Notes: generated by a model not told the origin, from the letters alone. Positions 1 through 8,384 are shown, counted from the stretch's first letter. The stretch: 17,528 bases of DNA from CAXGUU01 sp964012875 (GCA_964012875.1 CAXGUU010000037.1:1-17528); one strand, 5' to 3'. Numbers and translations: made by a program.

Positions 1-1064
1 TCACCGACTACCTGTCGACCAAAGAAGCCCGCAAGATGGATCCATTCATCCACTACGGCATGGCAGCCGCGATAGAGGCAATCGAAGATTCGGGACTCGA
101 GATCAACGATGCCAACGCCAAACGCGTAGGCGCCATCATCGGTTCCGGAATCGGCGGACTGCCGGGTATTGAGCGGGGCTATCAGTCGTTCCTCGATGGT
201 GGCCCACGGCGCATTTCACCGTTTTTTGTACCCAGCAACATCATCAACATGGTGGCGGGTAATTTGTCCATTAAGTACGGCATAAAGGGTCCGAATTACG
301 CCATTGTCTCCGCCTGCTCAACGGGCGCACACTCCATCGGCCTTGCGGCGAGAACCATCGAACGGGGTGAACAGGATGCGATCGTCGCGGGCGGTTCCGA
401 ATTTGCAACCTGTCCAACCGGGATCGGTGGCTTCGCCTCGGCCAAAGCATTATCAACCCGCAACGATGATCCGACGGCCGCCAGCCGACCCTGGGACGCC
501 GAACGCGACGGCTTTGTACTCGCTGATGGCGCCGGTATAGTCATGCTGGAATCGCTTGAGCATGCCGAAAATCGCGGCGCGGATATCTATGCAGAACTGG
601 TCGGGTTTGCGATGAACAGCGATGCCTACCATATGACGGCGCCATCCCCGAATGGTGAAGGCGCGGCCGACTGTATGCGGATGGCGTTGGACGATGCGGG
701 TCTCGAACCGGAGCAAGTTGACTATATCAATGCTCACGGCACATCAACGCCGGCGGGCGATAAGGCCGAAACCGATGCAGTGAAGGCATTATTCGGCGGC
801 CATGCCAGAAAGCTGGTCATGAGTTCGACCAAATCAATGGTTGGTCACATGCTCGGCGCCGCGGGCGGTGCCGAAGCTGTTTTTTCAATTCTGGCTATAA
901 GGGATCAGGTTGCACCACCAACCGTCAATCTCACCACACCCGACCCGGAGTGCGACCTGGATTATGCGCCCAATACCGCACGCCCGATGCCGATTGAAAT
1001 CGCATTGTCGAACTCCTTCGGGTTTGGCGGCACTAACGGCACACTCGTATTCCGGAAATACTGA
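1..1064 (+). CDS. fabF: 3-oxoacyl-[ACP] synthase II (FabF), 5' end outside window
   Basis: Beta-ketoacyl-ACP synthase II condenses malonyl-ACP with acyl-ACP in fatty acid elongation in the cytoplasm. The frame is open from base 3 (T-D-Y-L-S-T-K-E-A-R-K-M...), so the first Met at 36 is internal. About 353 residues are visible against about 413 for the family, so some 57-60 N-terminal residues lie left of the window. All thiolase-fold catalytic elements are present: nucleophile Cys in SACSTG (codon 315-317), first His in NAHGTSTPAGD, Lys and second His in SSTKSMVGHMLGAAGG, and the C-terminal NSFGFGGTNG loop. The similarity to E. coli FabF is close along the whole visible length. It is the first gene of the run leading to mltG-tmk-holB, as in other gammaproteobacteria. 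Identification is very secure; only the start is unseen. Confidence 0.97.
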   Translation, partial: TDYLSTKEARKMDPFIHYGMAAAIEAIEDSGLEINDANAKRVGAIIGSGIGGLPGIERGYQSFLDGGPRRISPFFVPSNIINMVAGNLSIKYGIKGPNYAIVSACSTGAHSIGLAARTIERGEQDAIVAGGSEFATCPTGIGGFASAKALSTRNDDPTAASRPWDAERDGFVLADGAGIVMLESLEHAENRGADIYAELVGFAMNSDAYHMTAPSPNGEGAADCMRMALDDAGLEPEQVDYINAHGTSTPAGDKAETDAVKALFGGHARKLVMSSTKSMVGHMLGAAGGAEAVFSILAIRDQVAPPTVNLTTPDPECDLDYAPNTARPMPIEIALSNSFGFGGTNGTLVFRKY

Positions 1065-1107
1065 TCCAGCTGAGGCGATGCCGGCACATAGCGGCGGTAA
1101 TGACCTG

Positions 1108-1350
1108 ATGTCATTGGCCAACACCCGGATTAATGGTGAGGCCATGGATTTCGCTACGGCCGACAACCGCCGGCTGAACTACGGTAACGGCCTGTTCAAA
1201 GGGCTGCCAGTTCAGGACGGCAATCTCTCTGAGCAATTTCATACTCGGCAGCCTGCGTGTCGTTGTCAGCGTAAATCGTGACTAACCTTATGTGCCGCCC
1301 GGGCAAGCCTCATCCTTGATCGCTTGCGAAAAGAACGCTTGATCCCGTGA
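1108..1350 (+). pseudogene. pabC: Remnant of pabC (aminodeoxychorismate lyase), internally deleted
   Basis: This slot between fabF and mltG normally holds pabC, whose product makes p-aminobenzoate for folate. From ATG 1108 the reading frame gives a PabC-like N-terminus: INGE, then a D-N-R-R-L stretch, YGNGLF (family YGDGLF), V-Q-D-G, and H-T-R...A-C. It then meets TGA at 1279-1281. In the same frame, reading resumes as L-T-L-C-A-A-R... and ends D-R-L-R-K-E-R-L-I-P at TGA 1348-1350. That stop overlaps the GTG start of mltG by the 4-bp GTGA junction expected of an intact pabC-mltG pair. Together about 79 codons remain of some 270; the middle, including the PLP lysine region, is gone. A functional short protein is unlikely. 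An alternative in-frame ATG lies at 1078. The call rests on motif likeness plus gene order, not on a search. Confidence 0.6.
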
Positions 1351-2360
1351 AGCCCATCGTAAGATTCCTTCTTCTTGTCGGTGTTCTGGCAGTCGCAAGC
1401 GCGTTGCTTGTATATCGTTTTGTCGCCACAGAGATGGATTCTGCTGTAAATACTGAACTCAGCTTGGCTGTGCCCCGTCTGCTACGAATCGAGCCAGGTG
1501 CGAACGCGCTCAGCATTGGCCGTCATTTTGAAAACGAAGGCTGGATCAATGACGCTCGATTATTCGCCCTGCATGCGCGCCTTAGTGGTAATGCCCAGCA
1601 GATCCAGGCGGGCAGCTACATGATCGTCGCTGGTGACTCCATTGCCAGCGTACTGGCGAGAATGGTTGCTGGCGATACCGCAACGTTCACAATTACATTT
1701 ATCGAGGGTAGTCGTTTTGAAGAGATTGTGGCTGCACTGGCAGCCCATAAGCACATTCAGTCCACCATGAGCGACATGCCCCCCGATGAAATTATCGCCT
1801 CACTCGATATAAAGGAGGCGCACCTCGAAGGACTGTTTTTTCCGTCGACCTACGAATTCACCGATCAGACCACAGATCGACAACTTCTAAAGCGTGCGTA
1901 TAAGCGTATGCAATCTGAGCTTGTACAGGCATGGTCGATGAAACAAAGAGACATTCCGCTCGATTCTCCTTACGAGGCGCTGATTCTGGCTTCAATTATC
2001 GAAAAAGAAACGGGGACCGCCGGGGAGCGTGAGGAAATTGCCGGCGTATTTGTCCGTCGCCTGCGTCAAGGCATGAAGCTACAGACCGACCCAACCGTAA
2101 TTTACGGTCTGGGCGATCAATTTAAGGGCAACCTGACACGTGCCCATCTACGCGGTGACACGCCTTACAATACCTATACTCGACATGGCTTACCGCCGAC
2201 TCCGATTGCCCTGCCGGGTCGGGCCGCCATCCGAGCGGCTGTGTCGCCGGCATCTGGAAAATCTCTTTATTTCGTGGCCCGAGGAGACGGCACACATTAT
2301 TTTTCAAACACGCTGGCGGAGCACAATCATGCCGTTAGAAAATTTCAGCTGAAGCAATAG
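1347..2360 (+). CDS. mltG: Endolytic peptidoglycan transglycosylase MltG (YceG-like)
   Basis: MltG cleaves nascent glycan strands in the periplasm and so sets strand length. The 337-residue protein matches the family length (about 340). Residues 6-26 form one hydrophobic N-terminal anchor (FLLLVGVLAVASALLVYRFV), with the rest periplasmic. The LysM-like part spans roughly 40-115 and the catalytic YceG domain follows. The signature ASIIEKETG (216-223) carries the presumed catalytic Glu219, followed by the V-F-V-R-R-L...M-K-L-Q-T-D-P-T-V-I-Y-G-L block. The start is GTG at 1347, overlapping the stop of the pabC remnant as GTGA; no strong ribosome site is seen, so translation may have been coupled to pabC. 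The stop TAG abuts the tmk start directly. Identification is secure. Confidence 0.95.
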   Translation: MKPIVRFLLLVGVLAVASALLVYRFVATEMDSAVNTELSLAVPRLLRIEPGANALSIGRHFENEGWINDARLFALHARLSGNAQQIQAGSYMIVAGDSIASVLARMVAGDTATFTITFIEGSRFEEIVAALAAHKHIQSTMSDMPPDEIIASLDIKEAHLEGLFFPSTYEFTDQTTDRQLLKRAYKRMQSELVQAWSMKQRDIPLDSPYEALILASIIEKETGTAGEREEIAGVFVRRLRQGMKLQTDPTVIYGLGDQFKGNLTRAHLRGDTPYNTYTRHGLPPTPIALPGRAAIRAAVSPASGKSLYFVARGDGTHYFSNTLAEHNHAVRKFQLKQ

Positions 2361-2987
2361 ATGATGTCTCGCGGCAAATTTATCACCCTCGAGGGTATCG
2401 AGGGAGTGGGAAAAACCACCGCAGTCAGCGCGGCCGCACTATCAGTGCGCGATTGCGGCCATGACGTCATTACGACACGGGAACCGGGCGGCACCCAAAC
2501 CGGCGAGGCGATTCGCTCACTGATGCTGGATGTGAGTGGCGCGACGATTCACCCAACCACTGAGTTGCTCATGATGTTCGCCGCGCGAGCACAGCATTTG
2601 AGCGAGGTCATCGAACCTGCATTGGAAGGGGGCAGCTGGGTTGTTTGCGATCGTTTTACCGACGCCAGCTATGCTTATCAGGGCGGTGGCCGGGGACTGG
2701 AGAGGACGCTAATCGCAGCGGCTGAAAATATTGTTCACCCCAAAATGCAACCCGATCTGACATTGCTGCTGGATGCTGATCCTGAGACGGCGCTGGGGCG
2801 CGTCAGGACGCGCGGCGAAGCAGACCGGTTCGAACGCGAAACCGTCGAATTTTTCCGTCGAGTGCGCGAGGCCTACCTCGACCGGGCGAAGGCCGACACT
2901 AGCCGGTTTGCGATTATTGATGCGACGCAAGCGATGGGACCGGTGCATCAGCAAATTTCGACTTGTATTAGCGAGCGTCTCAAATGA
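2361..2987 (+). CDS. tmk: Thymidylate kinase (dTMP kinase)
   Basis: This enzyme phosphorylates dTMP to dTDP with ATP, the last specific step of dTTP supply. It has 208 residues, the usual length. The P-loop is G-I-E-G-V-G-K-T-T at residues 12-20. TREPGGTQTGEAIRSLML is the TMP-binding segment, and DRFTDASYAYQGGGR is the DR(Y/F/H) motif region. The LID near R-T-R-G-E-A-D-R-F-E carries the Arg-rich type II lid expected for E. coli-like enzymes. The start is ATG 2361 immediately after the mltG stop; a second in-frame ATG follows at 2364, so the first residue is uncertain by one codon. Its stop overlaps the holB start (ATGA), which indicates one transcript. Confidence 0.97.
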   Translation: MMSRGKFITLEGIEGVGKTTAVSAAALSVRDCGHDVITTREPGGTQTGEAIRSLMLDVSGATIHPTTELLMMFAARAQHLSEVIEPALEGGSWVVCDRFTDASYAYQGGGRGLERTLIAAAENIVHPKMQPDLTLLLDADPETALGRVRTRGEADRFERETVEFFRRVREAYLDRAKADTSRFAIIDATQAMGPVHQQISTCISERLK

Positions 2988-3982
2988 GCGCACCCTATCC
3001 ATGGCTCGAATCCGCCTGGCGCCAATTGCAGCAGCGCCAATACGCTGGAGCCCTCGGACACGCCTACATTCTGTACGGGCCCAAGGGACTCGGCAAATTT
3101 GATTTCTCCTTGCAGTTCAGCCGCTGGTTACTGTGCGAACGACTGTCTGAGTCCGATCGTGCCTGTGAAACCTGCCGCGGCTGCACACTGTCCGCCGGTG
3201 GCAGTCATCCCGACCTCAATGTCGTCTCAATAGACGACGATCGTAAAGCGCTGCTCATCGATCAAATCAGGGAAGTCGGCGACTATTACACTATGAAATC
3301 CCATCAAGGCGGGGCCAAAATCACGATTATCGACAGTGCCGAAACCATGAATCGGCATGCGGCCAATGCGCTGCTGAAAGTCCTGGAAGAGCCACCGCGA
3401 GGTGCCCTCCTGTTGTTGGTCTCCAGCGAGCCGAGCAGGCTGCCGCAAACCATACTCAGCCGCTGTCAGCGCCTGGATCTGAAGGTAGAAGACCCCGCGA
3501 GCGCGCATCAATGGCTGAAGCAGGCATGCGAGGGCGAAGCGCGAGACCTGTTCGGCACAGTCTCGGTCAGTGGCGCTCCATTGGCTATTAAGGCTGAGCT
3601 AGAGTCCGCAGATGGCCCGATCATCGACCATATTGTGGGCGTGCTCGCGGAACTCGACAACGGTACTACAGGCTTCATTGATGCCGCTAATACGGTCTCC
3701 GGCGCACGCGCCCATGACGTACTCGACCATCTGGAACTCGGCGTCCGGACGATGATCTTAACCAAGCTCGACCAATCGGTTCGGAGTGTCTCTTTCACCG
3801 AAAAAAGCTTGGGAACCTTGCGCAAAATTTCAAATAAATTAAACTCCAGGCGCTTATTCTTATACCTCGATCATATTTCGTCGGCGCGTGCAACATTACG
3901 ACGATCAAGTGGCGTTCGCAGTGCCGACGTGATTGAAAACGTATTTTATGAGTGGACGCGCACCGTGCGCACGGAGATTTAG
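2984..3982 (+). CDS. holB: DNA polymerase III subunit delta' (clamp loader)
   Basis: Delta' is the stator of the clamp loader that opens the beta sliding clamp. The 332-residue AAA+ fold protein keeps a Walker-A-like loop GPKGLGK (residues 32-38) and a four-cysteine zinc module at Cys51, Cys61, Cys64 and Cys67. It also has a D-S-A-E-T-M-N...A-A-N-A-L-L-K-V-L-E-E-P-P block typical of the gamma/delta' family, and the SRC motif (T-I-L-S-R-C-Q-R). The divergent C-terminal domain (about 210-332) is the collar region. The start ATG overlaps the tmk stop by 4 bp. PilZ follows 3 bp after the stop. Gene order fixes the assignment to delta' rather than gamma/tau. Confidence 0.95.
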   Translation: MSAPYPWLESAWRQLQQRQYAGALGHAYILYGPKGLGKFDFSLQFSRWLLCERLSESDRACETCRGCTLSAGGSHPDLNVVSIDDDRKALLIDQIREVGDYYTMKSHQGGAKITIIDSAETMNRHAANALLKVLEEPPRGALLLLVSSEPSRLPQTILSRCQRLDLKVEDPASAHQWLKQACEGEARDLFGTVSVSGAPLAIKAELESADGPIIDHIVGVLAELDNGTTGFIDAANTVSGARAHDVLDHLELGVRTMILTKLDQSVRSVSFTEKSLGTLRKISNKLNSRRLFLYLDHISSARATLRRSSGVRSADVIENVFYEWTRTVRTEI

Positions 3983-3985
3983 ACG

Positions 3986-4342
3986 ATGAGTGCAGCAGGC
4001 ACGAATCCGCGCCAGGGTATTCTCTCTCTCACCATTCGCGACAAAAGTTCGCTCTATGCAGCCTATATGCCATTCATCAAGAATGGCGGCCTGTTCATTC
4101 CAACGAATAAGGCCTACAAAATTGGCGACGAAGTATTCATGCTGCTGACCCTGACGGACAACAAGGAAAAATTGCCGGTTGCGGGGCGCGTGGTCTGGCT
4201 CACACCGAAGGGCGCGCAGGGCAACCGCACCGCTGGCATTGGTGTGCAATTCAGCGAACTTGATAAAGGCGCAACCCGCAACAAAATCGAGACCCAGCTT
4301 GCTGGTGCACTCAAATCAGACCGTCAGACCCACACCATGTAA
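3986..4342 (+). CDS. pilZ: Type IV pilus assembly protein PilZ
   Basis: PilZ is a small cytoplasmic protein required for type IV pilus biogenesis; in Pseudomonas and Xanthomonas it works with the pilus ATPase PilB and FimX-type partners. The 118-residue protein matches the Pseudomonas protein in length and in conserved segments: G-I-L-S-L-T-I-R-D-K, AAYMPFIKNGGLFIPT, V-A-G-R-V-V-W-L-T-P-K-G-A-Q-G-N-R and the ending ...SDRQTHTM. It lacks the RxxxR motif of c-di-GMP-binding PilZ domains, as is normal for this founding member. A GGAG sits 10 nt before ATG 3986. It suggests that the organism makes type IV pili, although no other pilus gene is in view. Confidence 0.95.
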   Translation: MSAAGTNPRQGILSLTIRDKSSLYAAYMPFIKNGGLFIPTNKAYKIGDEVFMLLTLTDNKEKLPVAGRVVWLTPKGAQGNRTAGIGVQFSELDKGATRNKIETQLAGALKSDRQTHTM

Positions 4343-4441
4343 CTACGTTCGCGACCCGTTTCGTCTAAGCTTCGCTGGCGACCGTCGCTTGCTCCCGCCT
4401 ATACGACCCGTCGATAAACGCCGTGCCGGAACCTGCCTGTA

Positions 4442-5215
4442 ATGCTCATTGATTCTCACTGCCACATCCCACTGATCAGGGACGAAGAAGCGGGTGCCAC
4501 CGGCGTGGTGGCACGAGCAGTGGCAGCCGGCGTTTCTCACATGCTCTGCGTGGGTGTCGATCTTGAGTCCTTTGAGGGCGTGAGAAATGTAGCGAAACAA
4601 TTCGAAAATGTTTATGCCTCCGTCGGCGTGCATCCCAACACTGAACAATCGGCGCAGGAACCCAGCATCGATGATTTACTGACTCGCGCTGATGACCCCG
4701 ACGTCGTCGCCATAGGCGAAACCGGACTCGACTATTTTCGCAGCCACGGGAATCTGGATTGGCAGCGAGCGCGGTTCAGGACCCATATACGTGCGGCCCA
4801 CGCGGCGCAAAAACCGCTGATCATTCACTGCCGCGAGGCGGCTGACGACCTGTTATCGATCATGCTGGAAGAAAACGCCGATACGGTCGGTGGCGTCATG
4901 CACTGTTTCGTTGAAAGCTGGGAGGTCGCGGAGGCTGCTCTTGCGATGGGGTTCTACATTTCCCTGTCCGGAATCGTGACCTTCAAAAATGCAACAGCGC
5001 TCAAGGACGTTGCGCGAAAAGTGCCGCTGGATCGCCTTCTTGTCGAGACGGATTCGCCCTGGTTGTCGCCTGTGCCACTGCGAGGAAAACAGAACGAACC
5101 TGCAAACGTCATTCATACAGCGCACCATATTGCAGAGCTGCGTGGCGAGCACATTGACGACATTGCCCGAGCCACGACAAAAAATTTCTTTTCATTGTTT
5201 TCGAATGCGGCCTGA
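4442..5215 (+). CDS. ycfH: TatD family metal-dependent hydrolase (YcfH-like)
   Basis: TatD proteins are TIM-barrel metallo-hydrolases with reported 3'-exonuclease/DNase activity. The 257 residues carry all metal-ligand motifs in order: DSHCHI near the N-terminus, GETGLDYFR, L-I-I-H-C-R-E-A, M-H-C-F and E-T-D-S-P-W-L-S-P. The position after holB-pilZ corresponds to ycfH of E. coli. The 99-bp gap from pilZ (4343-4441) holds no gene and no clear terminator, so co-transcription is plausible. The ribosome site before ATG 4442 is weak (GGAAC 11 nt upstream). The family is secure; the physiological substrate is not known from sequence. Confidence 0.93.
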   Translation: MLIDSHCHIPLIRDEEAGATGVVARAVAAGVSHMLCVGVDLESFEGVRNVAKQFENVYASVGVHPNTEQSAQEPSIDDLLTRADDPDVVAIGETGLDYFRSHGNLDWQRARFRTHIRAAHAAQKPLIIHCREAADDLLSIMLEENADTVGGVMHCFVESWEVAEAALAMGFYISLSGIVTFKNATALKDVARKVPLDRLLVETDSPWLSPVPLRGKQNEPANVIHTAHHIAELRGEHIDDIARATTKNFFSLFSNAA

Positions 5216-5252
5216 GATGCCGGCCCGCACAATCTAGGACGAACCGAGATTC

Positions 5253-6209
5253 ATGGGCGTTCTCGTAGATGGTGTTTGGCATCGAGAAGGGTCGGGCGTG
5301 AAATCGTCCGACGGCCGATTCAAACGTGCAGACGCCCAATTCCGAAACTGGGTCACCGCAGACGGCAGCCCAGGACCAAGCGGTGAGGGCGGTTACAAGG
5401 CCGAAGCAGGACGCTATCACCTTTATATCGGACACGCCTGCCCATGGGCGCATCGCACCATCATCTTTCGCAATCTGAAATCGTTGAAAAATTTAATTTC
5501 AGTCTCGGTCGTCCATTGGTTCATGGGTGACGATGGCTGGAACTTTAAACCGGGCAGGGGGGTAGTCGGCGACAGCATCAACAACGCCCGTTTCATGCAT
5601 GAAATCTATACCGCAGCCGATCCTCAATTTTCCGGCCGCGCCACCATACCGGTCCTCTGGGATCGCGACCGGCAAACCATCGTCAACAACGAATCATCCG
5701 AGATCATTCGCATGTTCAACACTGCGTTCGACGGTATCGGTGCTGCCCCGGGAGACTACTACCCCGAGTCACAGAGCGCGGAAATCGACGCCATGAACGA
5801 GCGCATCTATCACACCGTCAACAACGGTGTTTACCGCTGCGGATTCGCGACCAGCCAGGAGGCCTACGACGAGGCCGTCGCGGCCCTGTTCGAGACGCTG
5901 GACTGGCTTGAGACGCGGCTGCAGTCGAATCAGTTTTTGTGCGGCGATTCGATCACTGAGGCTGACTGGCGCTTATTCACAACACTGGTTCGCTTCGATA
6001 CCGTTTATCACTACCATTTCAAATGCAACCTGCGGCGACTGCGCGATTATCCAAAGCTATTTGCTTACACGAAACAGCTTTATGCTGTTCGCGGCGTGAG
6101 TGACACCGTGAACCTTGAGCACATCAAGAATCACTACTTCGGTTCACACAAGACGATCAACCCTACTGGCATCATCCCCGCCGGACCATGGTCACCTCTG
6201 GGCGACTGA
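5253..6209 (+). CDS. yqjG: Glutathionyl-hydroquinone reductase (Xi-class GST, YqjG/ECM4 family)
   Basis: These enzymes reduce glutathionyl-hydroquinones, releasing glutathione, and may recycle quinone adducts. The 318-residue protein has the family length and the hallmark CPWAHRT at residues 63-69, where Cys63 is the catalytic nucleophile (the same number as in E. coli YqjG). Further family landmarks are V-V-H-W, the W-D-R-D...V-N-N-E-S-S-E-I-I-R-M-F segment, the all-alpha C-terminal GST domain (about 165-290) and the ending N-P-T-G-I-I-P-A-G-P. The start is ATG 5253, 37 bp after the TatD stop. The gene ends only 8 bp from the convergent stop of the next gene, leaving no room for a terminator. 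Confidence 0.92.
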   Translation: MGVLVDGVWHREGSGVKSSDGRFKRADAQFRNWVTADGSPGPSGEGGYKAEAGRYHLYIGHACPWAHRTIIFRNLKSLKNLISVSVVHWFMGDDGWNFKPGRGVVGDSINNARFMHEIYTAADPQFSGRATIPVLWDRDRQTIVNNESSEIIRMFNTAFDGIGAAPGDYYPESQSAEIDAMNERIYHTVNNGVYRCGFATSQEAYDEAVAALFETLDWLETRLQSNQFLCGDSITEADWRLFTTLVRFDTVYHYHFKCNLRRLRDYPKLFAYTKQLYAVRGVSDTVNLEHIKNHYFGSHKTINPTGIIPAGPWSPLGD

Positions 6210-6217
6210 GCGCCAAT

Positions 6218-6664
6218 TCAGCCGTTCACTGCAGCGTTAGATTCAATGCTGGGGCGTGTTTTCACCGCCAGGTCCTTAGCGATAAAGCCAACGAACATTG
6301 CGAGCACAAACAGCGCAACCTCCACGCTGCCACCGGCCAGGGCAACGATGGCGGGCCCCGGACAGAACCCGGCCATGCCCCAGCCCAATCCGAACAGGGC
6401 AGCACCGGCAACGAGCTGGCCATCAATCGACCGTCTAGTCGGGATCTCAAAACGGGCGCCCAGCAACGGAAAGGGTCGCTTCAGGACCAGGCGGTAGCCG
6501 GTAAAAGTGACGACAATGGCGCCAACCATGACAAACATCAGGGCCGGATCCCAAGCGCCGACGACATCGAGGAAAGCAAGGACCTTGAGCGGTTGCGTCA
6601 TGCCCGAAATACCGAGCCCCAAGGAGAACACCACCCCTAGCGCGAAAAAACTGAAAGCCTTCAT
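6218..6664 (-). CDS. YeeE/YedE-type transporter, second half (DUF6691 family)
   Basis: This is an integral inner-membrane protein of 148 residues with about four hydrophobic helices. I chose ATG at 6664 (M-K-A-F-S-F-F-A-L-G), which matches the family start and overlaps the upstream gene's TGA as ATGA. A longer open frame to 6772 would only add antisense-like sequence inside the upstream gene. The signature GWGMAGFCPGPA holds Cys101, equivalent to the cysteine thought to pass sulfur species through YeeE-family channels. It pairs with the half-protein encoded just upstream; together they correspond to one full YeeE/YedE protein (thiosulfate or persulfide sulfur transport in characterised relatives). 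The transported compound here is inferred only. Confidence 0.85.
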   Translation of the reverse strand: MKAFSFFALGVVFSLGLGISGMTQPLKVLAFLDVVGAWDPALMFVMVGAIVVTFTGYRLVLKRPFPLLGARFEIPTRRSIDGQLVAGAALFGLGWGMAGFCPGPAIVALAGGSVEVALFVLAMFVGFIAKDLAVKTRPSIESNAAVNG

Positions 6665-7095
6665 ACCGCTGTCCCAATGACATGCCGAATGATGAACACA
6701 CTCATCATTGCGATGAACATGAACACGCAAGTGGCGACGATCGAGCGCGCGGACAGACGTGACATGCCGCAAACGCCATGTCCGCTGGTGCAGCCGCCCC
6801 CCAGCCGTGTGCCAAACCCGACAATGAAACCGGCGGCCATTAACCAGCCGATATTGGTAGTTACTGCGCCGGGCATCGCGGCCGGCAACAGGCGCGCGAC
6901 GATCAAGCCGCCCACAACCATGCCGATCAGAAAGAGTAGTCGAAGCGCTTTGTCGCTGGTTTGCTGAGATAAGATACCTGCGGCGATACCGCTGACCCCC
7001 AAGATGCGTCCGTTCAGGGCCAGCATCATGACGGCCGCAACGCCAATGATTGCGCCGCCCAACAATGCGGATGGGATGGTTCCAGATTCAATCAA
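6661..7095 (-). CDS. YeeE/YedE-type transporter, first half
   Basis: This 144-residue inner-membrane protein has about four hydrophobic segments. The motif G-G-G-C-T-S-G-H-G-V-C-G places Cys102 and Cys109 in the conserved pore loop of the YeeE/YedE family, which imports thiosulfate or related sulfur compounds. The start is TTG at 7095: a good ribosome site GGAGAG lies six bases upstream and no in-frame ATG precedes it. The next possible Met (residue 23) would delete the first helix. It overlaps the downstream half-gene by 4 bp and lies 52 bp after the TauE/SafE gene, so the three genes look like one operon. The specific cargo is unproven. Confidence 0.85.
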   Translation of the reverse strand: MIESGTIPSALLGGAIIGVAAVMMLALNGRILGVSGIAAGILSQQTSDKALRLLFLIGMVVGGLIVARLLPAAMPGAVTTNIGWLMAAGFIVGFGTRLGGGCTSGHGVCGMSRLSARSIVATCVFMFIAMMSVFIIRHVIGTAV

Positions 7096-7147
7096 CGTAT
7101 GCTCTCCATGGTGGTGATTTGAAGAGGTTCAAAATTTGTCGGTGACT

Positions 7148-8047
7148 CTAGCTTGAAACACCAACCTTGGTCCGGGAATTAATTATTTTCATCAGTAAGA
7201 CCAAGGCGGCCAAAACTTCGACCACGCCAAGTCCCAGTGCCGCCTGCATACGCGTGACGTCGAAACTCATGGCAATCAGCCCGCTGCCTTCGGCAACGAT
7301 GAGCATCGCCGCAACGCACAAAACAAAGATTCCAAATCCGCTTTGCAACTGATCGCCGGAGATTTTTTGCGACAACCGGCTACCAAGCACCGTACCAATC
7401 ATTGCCAGCGCGCTAATAATGACCGCGGAGTGAAGATCAATCGAAGCGTGACTGATGTAACCGGCCAGAGCGGCGAAACATTTGAGGCTGACGACGAGCA
7501 GGGAAGTACCGACCGCGGTATGCATCGGTAATCCGCCCAGCAAAACTAGCGCTGGGACGACCAGGAATCCACCGCCTGCGCCAACAATTCCAGTAAGCCC
7601 GCCAACCACGAAACCATCAAGCAAAATTCGGACTGTTGAGCGTTCGCTCAGGCCTGCGCTGGCTTCCGTTGTCACCGCCGCCGGTACCCGTCGCCGGACC
7701 ATTGCCGAGCCACAACCGATCATCACTCCGGCAAAAATCAACAGGAGTACGACGTCACTGAAATATTCAGCCAGCCGTCCACCGGAATAGGCGCCTGCCA
7801 TACCGGCGGCCCCGAACAAGAGACCAATTTTCCAAACCACGTTCCCGCGGCGCGAATGTGGGACAAGTGCGGCCAGACTGGCGAGACTAACGATAAGCAG
7901 CGAGGTCGCAATCGCCACCTTCGCCTCTAGGCCAACGATATAGACCAACAGGGGTACAGTGAGGATAGATCCTCCACCGCCCGTCAGGCCCAGCAGCAAT
8001 CCGATGACAATGCCCGAAAATACGATGGAAAGACTGGTCAAGGACAC
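7148..8047 (-). CDS. Sulfite exporter TauE/SafE family protein
   Basis: This 299-residue inner-membrane transporter has an internal duplication typical of TauE/SafE. The two repeats carry glycine-rich signatures, G-L-T-G-G-G-G-S-I-L-T-V-P-L-L near residue 20 and G-I-V-G-A-G-G-G-F-L-V-V-P-A-L near 155, each followed by several hydrophobic helices. Characterised relatives export sulfite, sulfoacetate or similar organosulfur anions. The start is GTG 8047 with a poor ribosome site; it fits because the first helix begins about six residues later. It is the first gene of the module with the two YeeE halves, which supports a sulfur-compound role. No thiosulfate- or sulfide-oxidising enzyme lies in the window, so the substrate remains open. 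Confidence 0.88.
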   Translation of the reverse strand: MSLTSLSIVFSGIVIGLLLGLTGGGGSILTVPLLVYIVGLEAKVAIATSLLIVSLASLAALVPHSRRGNVVWKIGLLFGAAGMAGAYSGGRLAEYFSDVVLLLIFAGVMIGCGSAMVRRRVPAAVTTEASAGLSERSTVRILLDGFVVGGLTGIVGAGGGFLVVPALVLLGGLPMHTAVGTSLLVVSLKCFAALAGYISHASIDLHSAVIISALAMIGTVLGSRLSQKISGDQLQSGFGIFVLCVAAMLIVAEGSGLIAMSFDVTRMQAALGLGVVEVLAALVLLMKIINSRTKVGVSS

Positions 8048-8097
8048 GGTTAAACCCGATATTTAGTCAAGCTGCCAGACTATATATTACATTTAGC

Positions 8098-8122
8098 TAT
8101 ATCCTTATACCTAAGTGATATA
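8098..8122 (-). promoter_or_regulatory. Imperfect palindrome in the TauE/SafE-YeeE promoter region (candidate operator)
   Basis: The half-sites TATATC and GATATA are perfect and sit in a 25-bp imperfect palindrome 51-75 bp upstream of the GTG start. Read on the - strand, a -10-like TGTAAT lies just downstream, with only a poor -35 seventeen bases before it. Families regulating YeeE/TauE genes elsewhere (BigR/SqrR-type ArsR proteins) bind AT-rich palindromes. No such regulator is in the window, so a role as operator is an inference. Confidence 0.3.
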
Positions 8123-8384
8123 AAAAACGTTGAATATTGGCAAGGTCATCGGCAATCGACCGTCCTCGACCATTTGCGTCATTGCCATCCTCCCAAACGG
8201 TGGTTCTGGACCACAAGATTTCCAAATGCCTTGTAGCCCAGGTTATCCAAGGATGCTCTCGTTGCTAGCCAGCGAGGGGGCTCAGTATTGAGTCTAAATC
8301 ACCAACAGCGGATAGGGAGGCTTCGTAGGACCGTCAGATCTGAATGCTTATGCGCCTAAGCGCTGTATTGCACCAAGCTTCCGA

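Noticed and set aside
6665..6772. N-terminal extension of the DUF6691 half-protein
   Set aside because: The extra 36 residues (many His and Arg) lie inside the upstream gene. ATG 6664 with ATGA overlap fits the family start.
8130..8291. 53-codon open frame from TTG in the intergenic stretch upstream of TauE
   Set aside because: No ribosome site, no recognisable motif, TTG start, and it would begin in the TauE promoter region.
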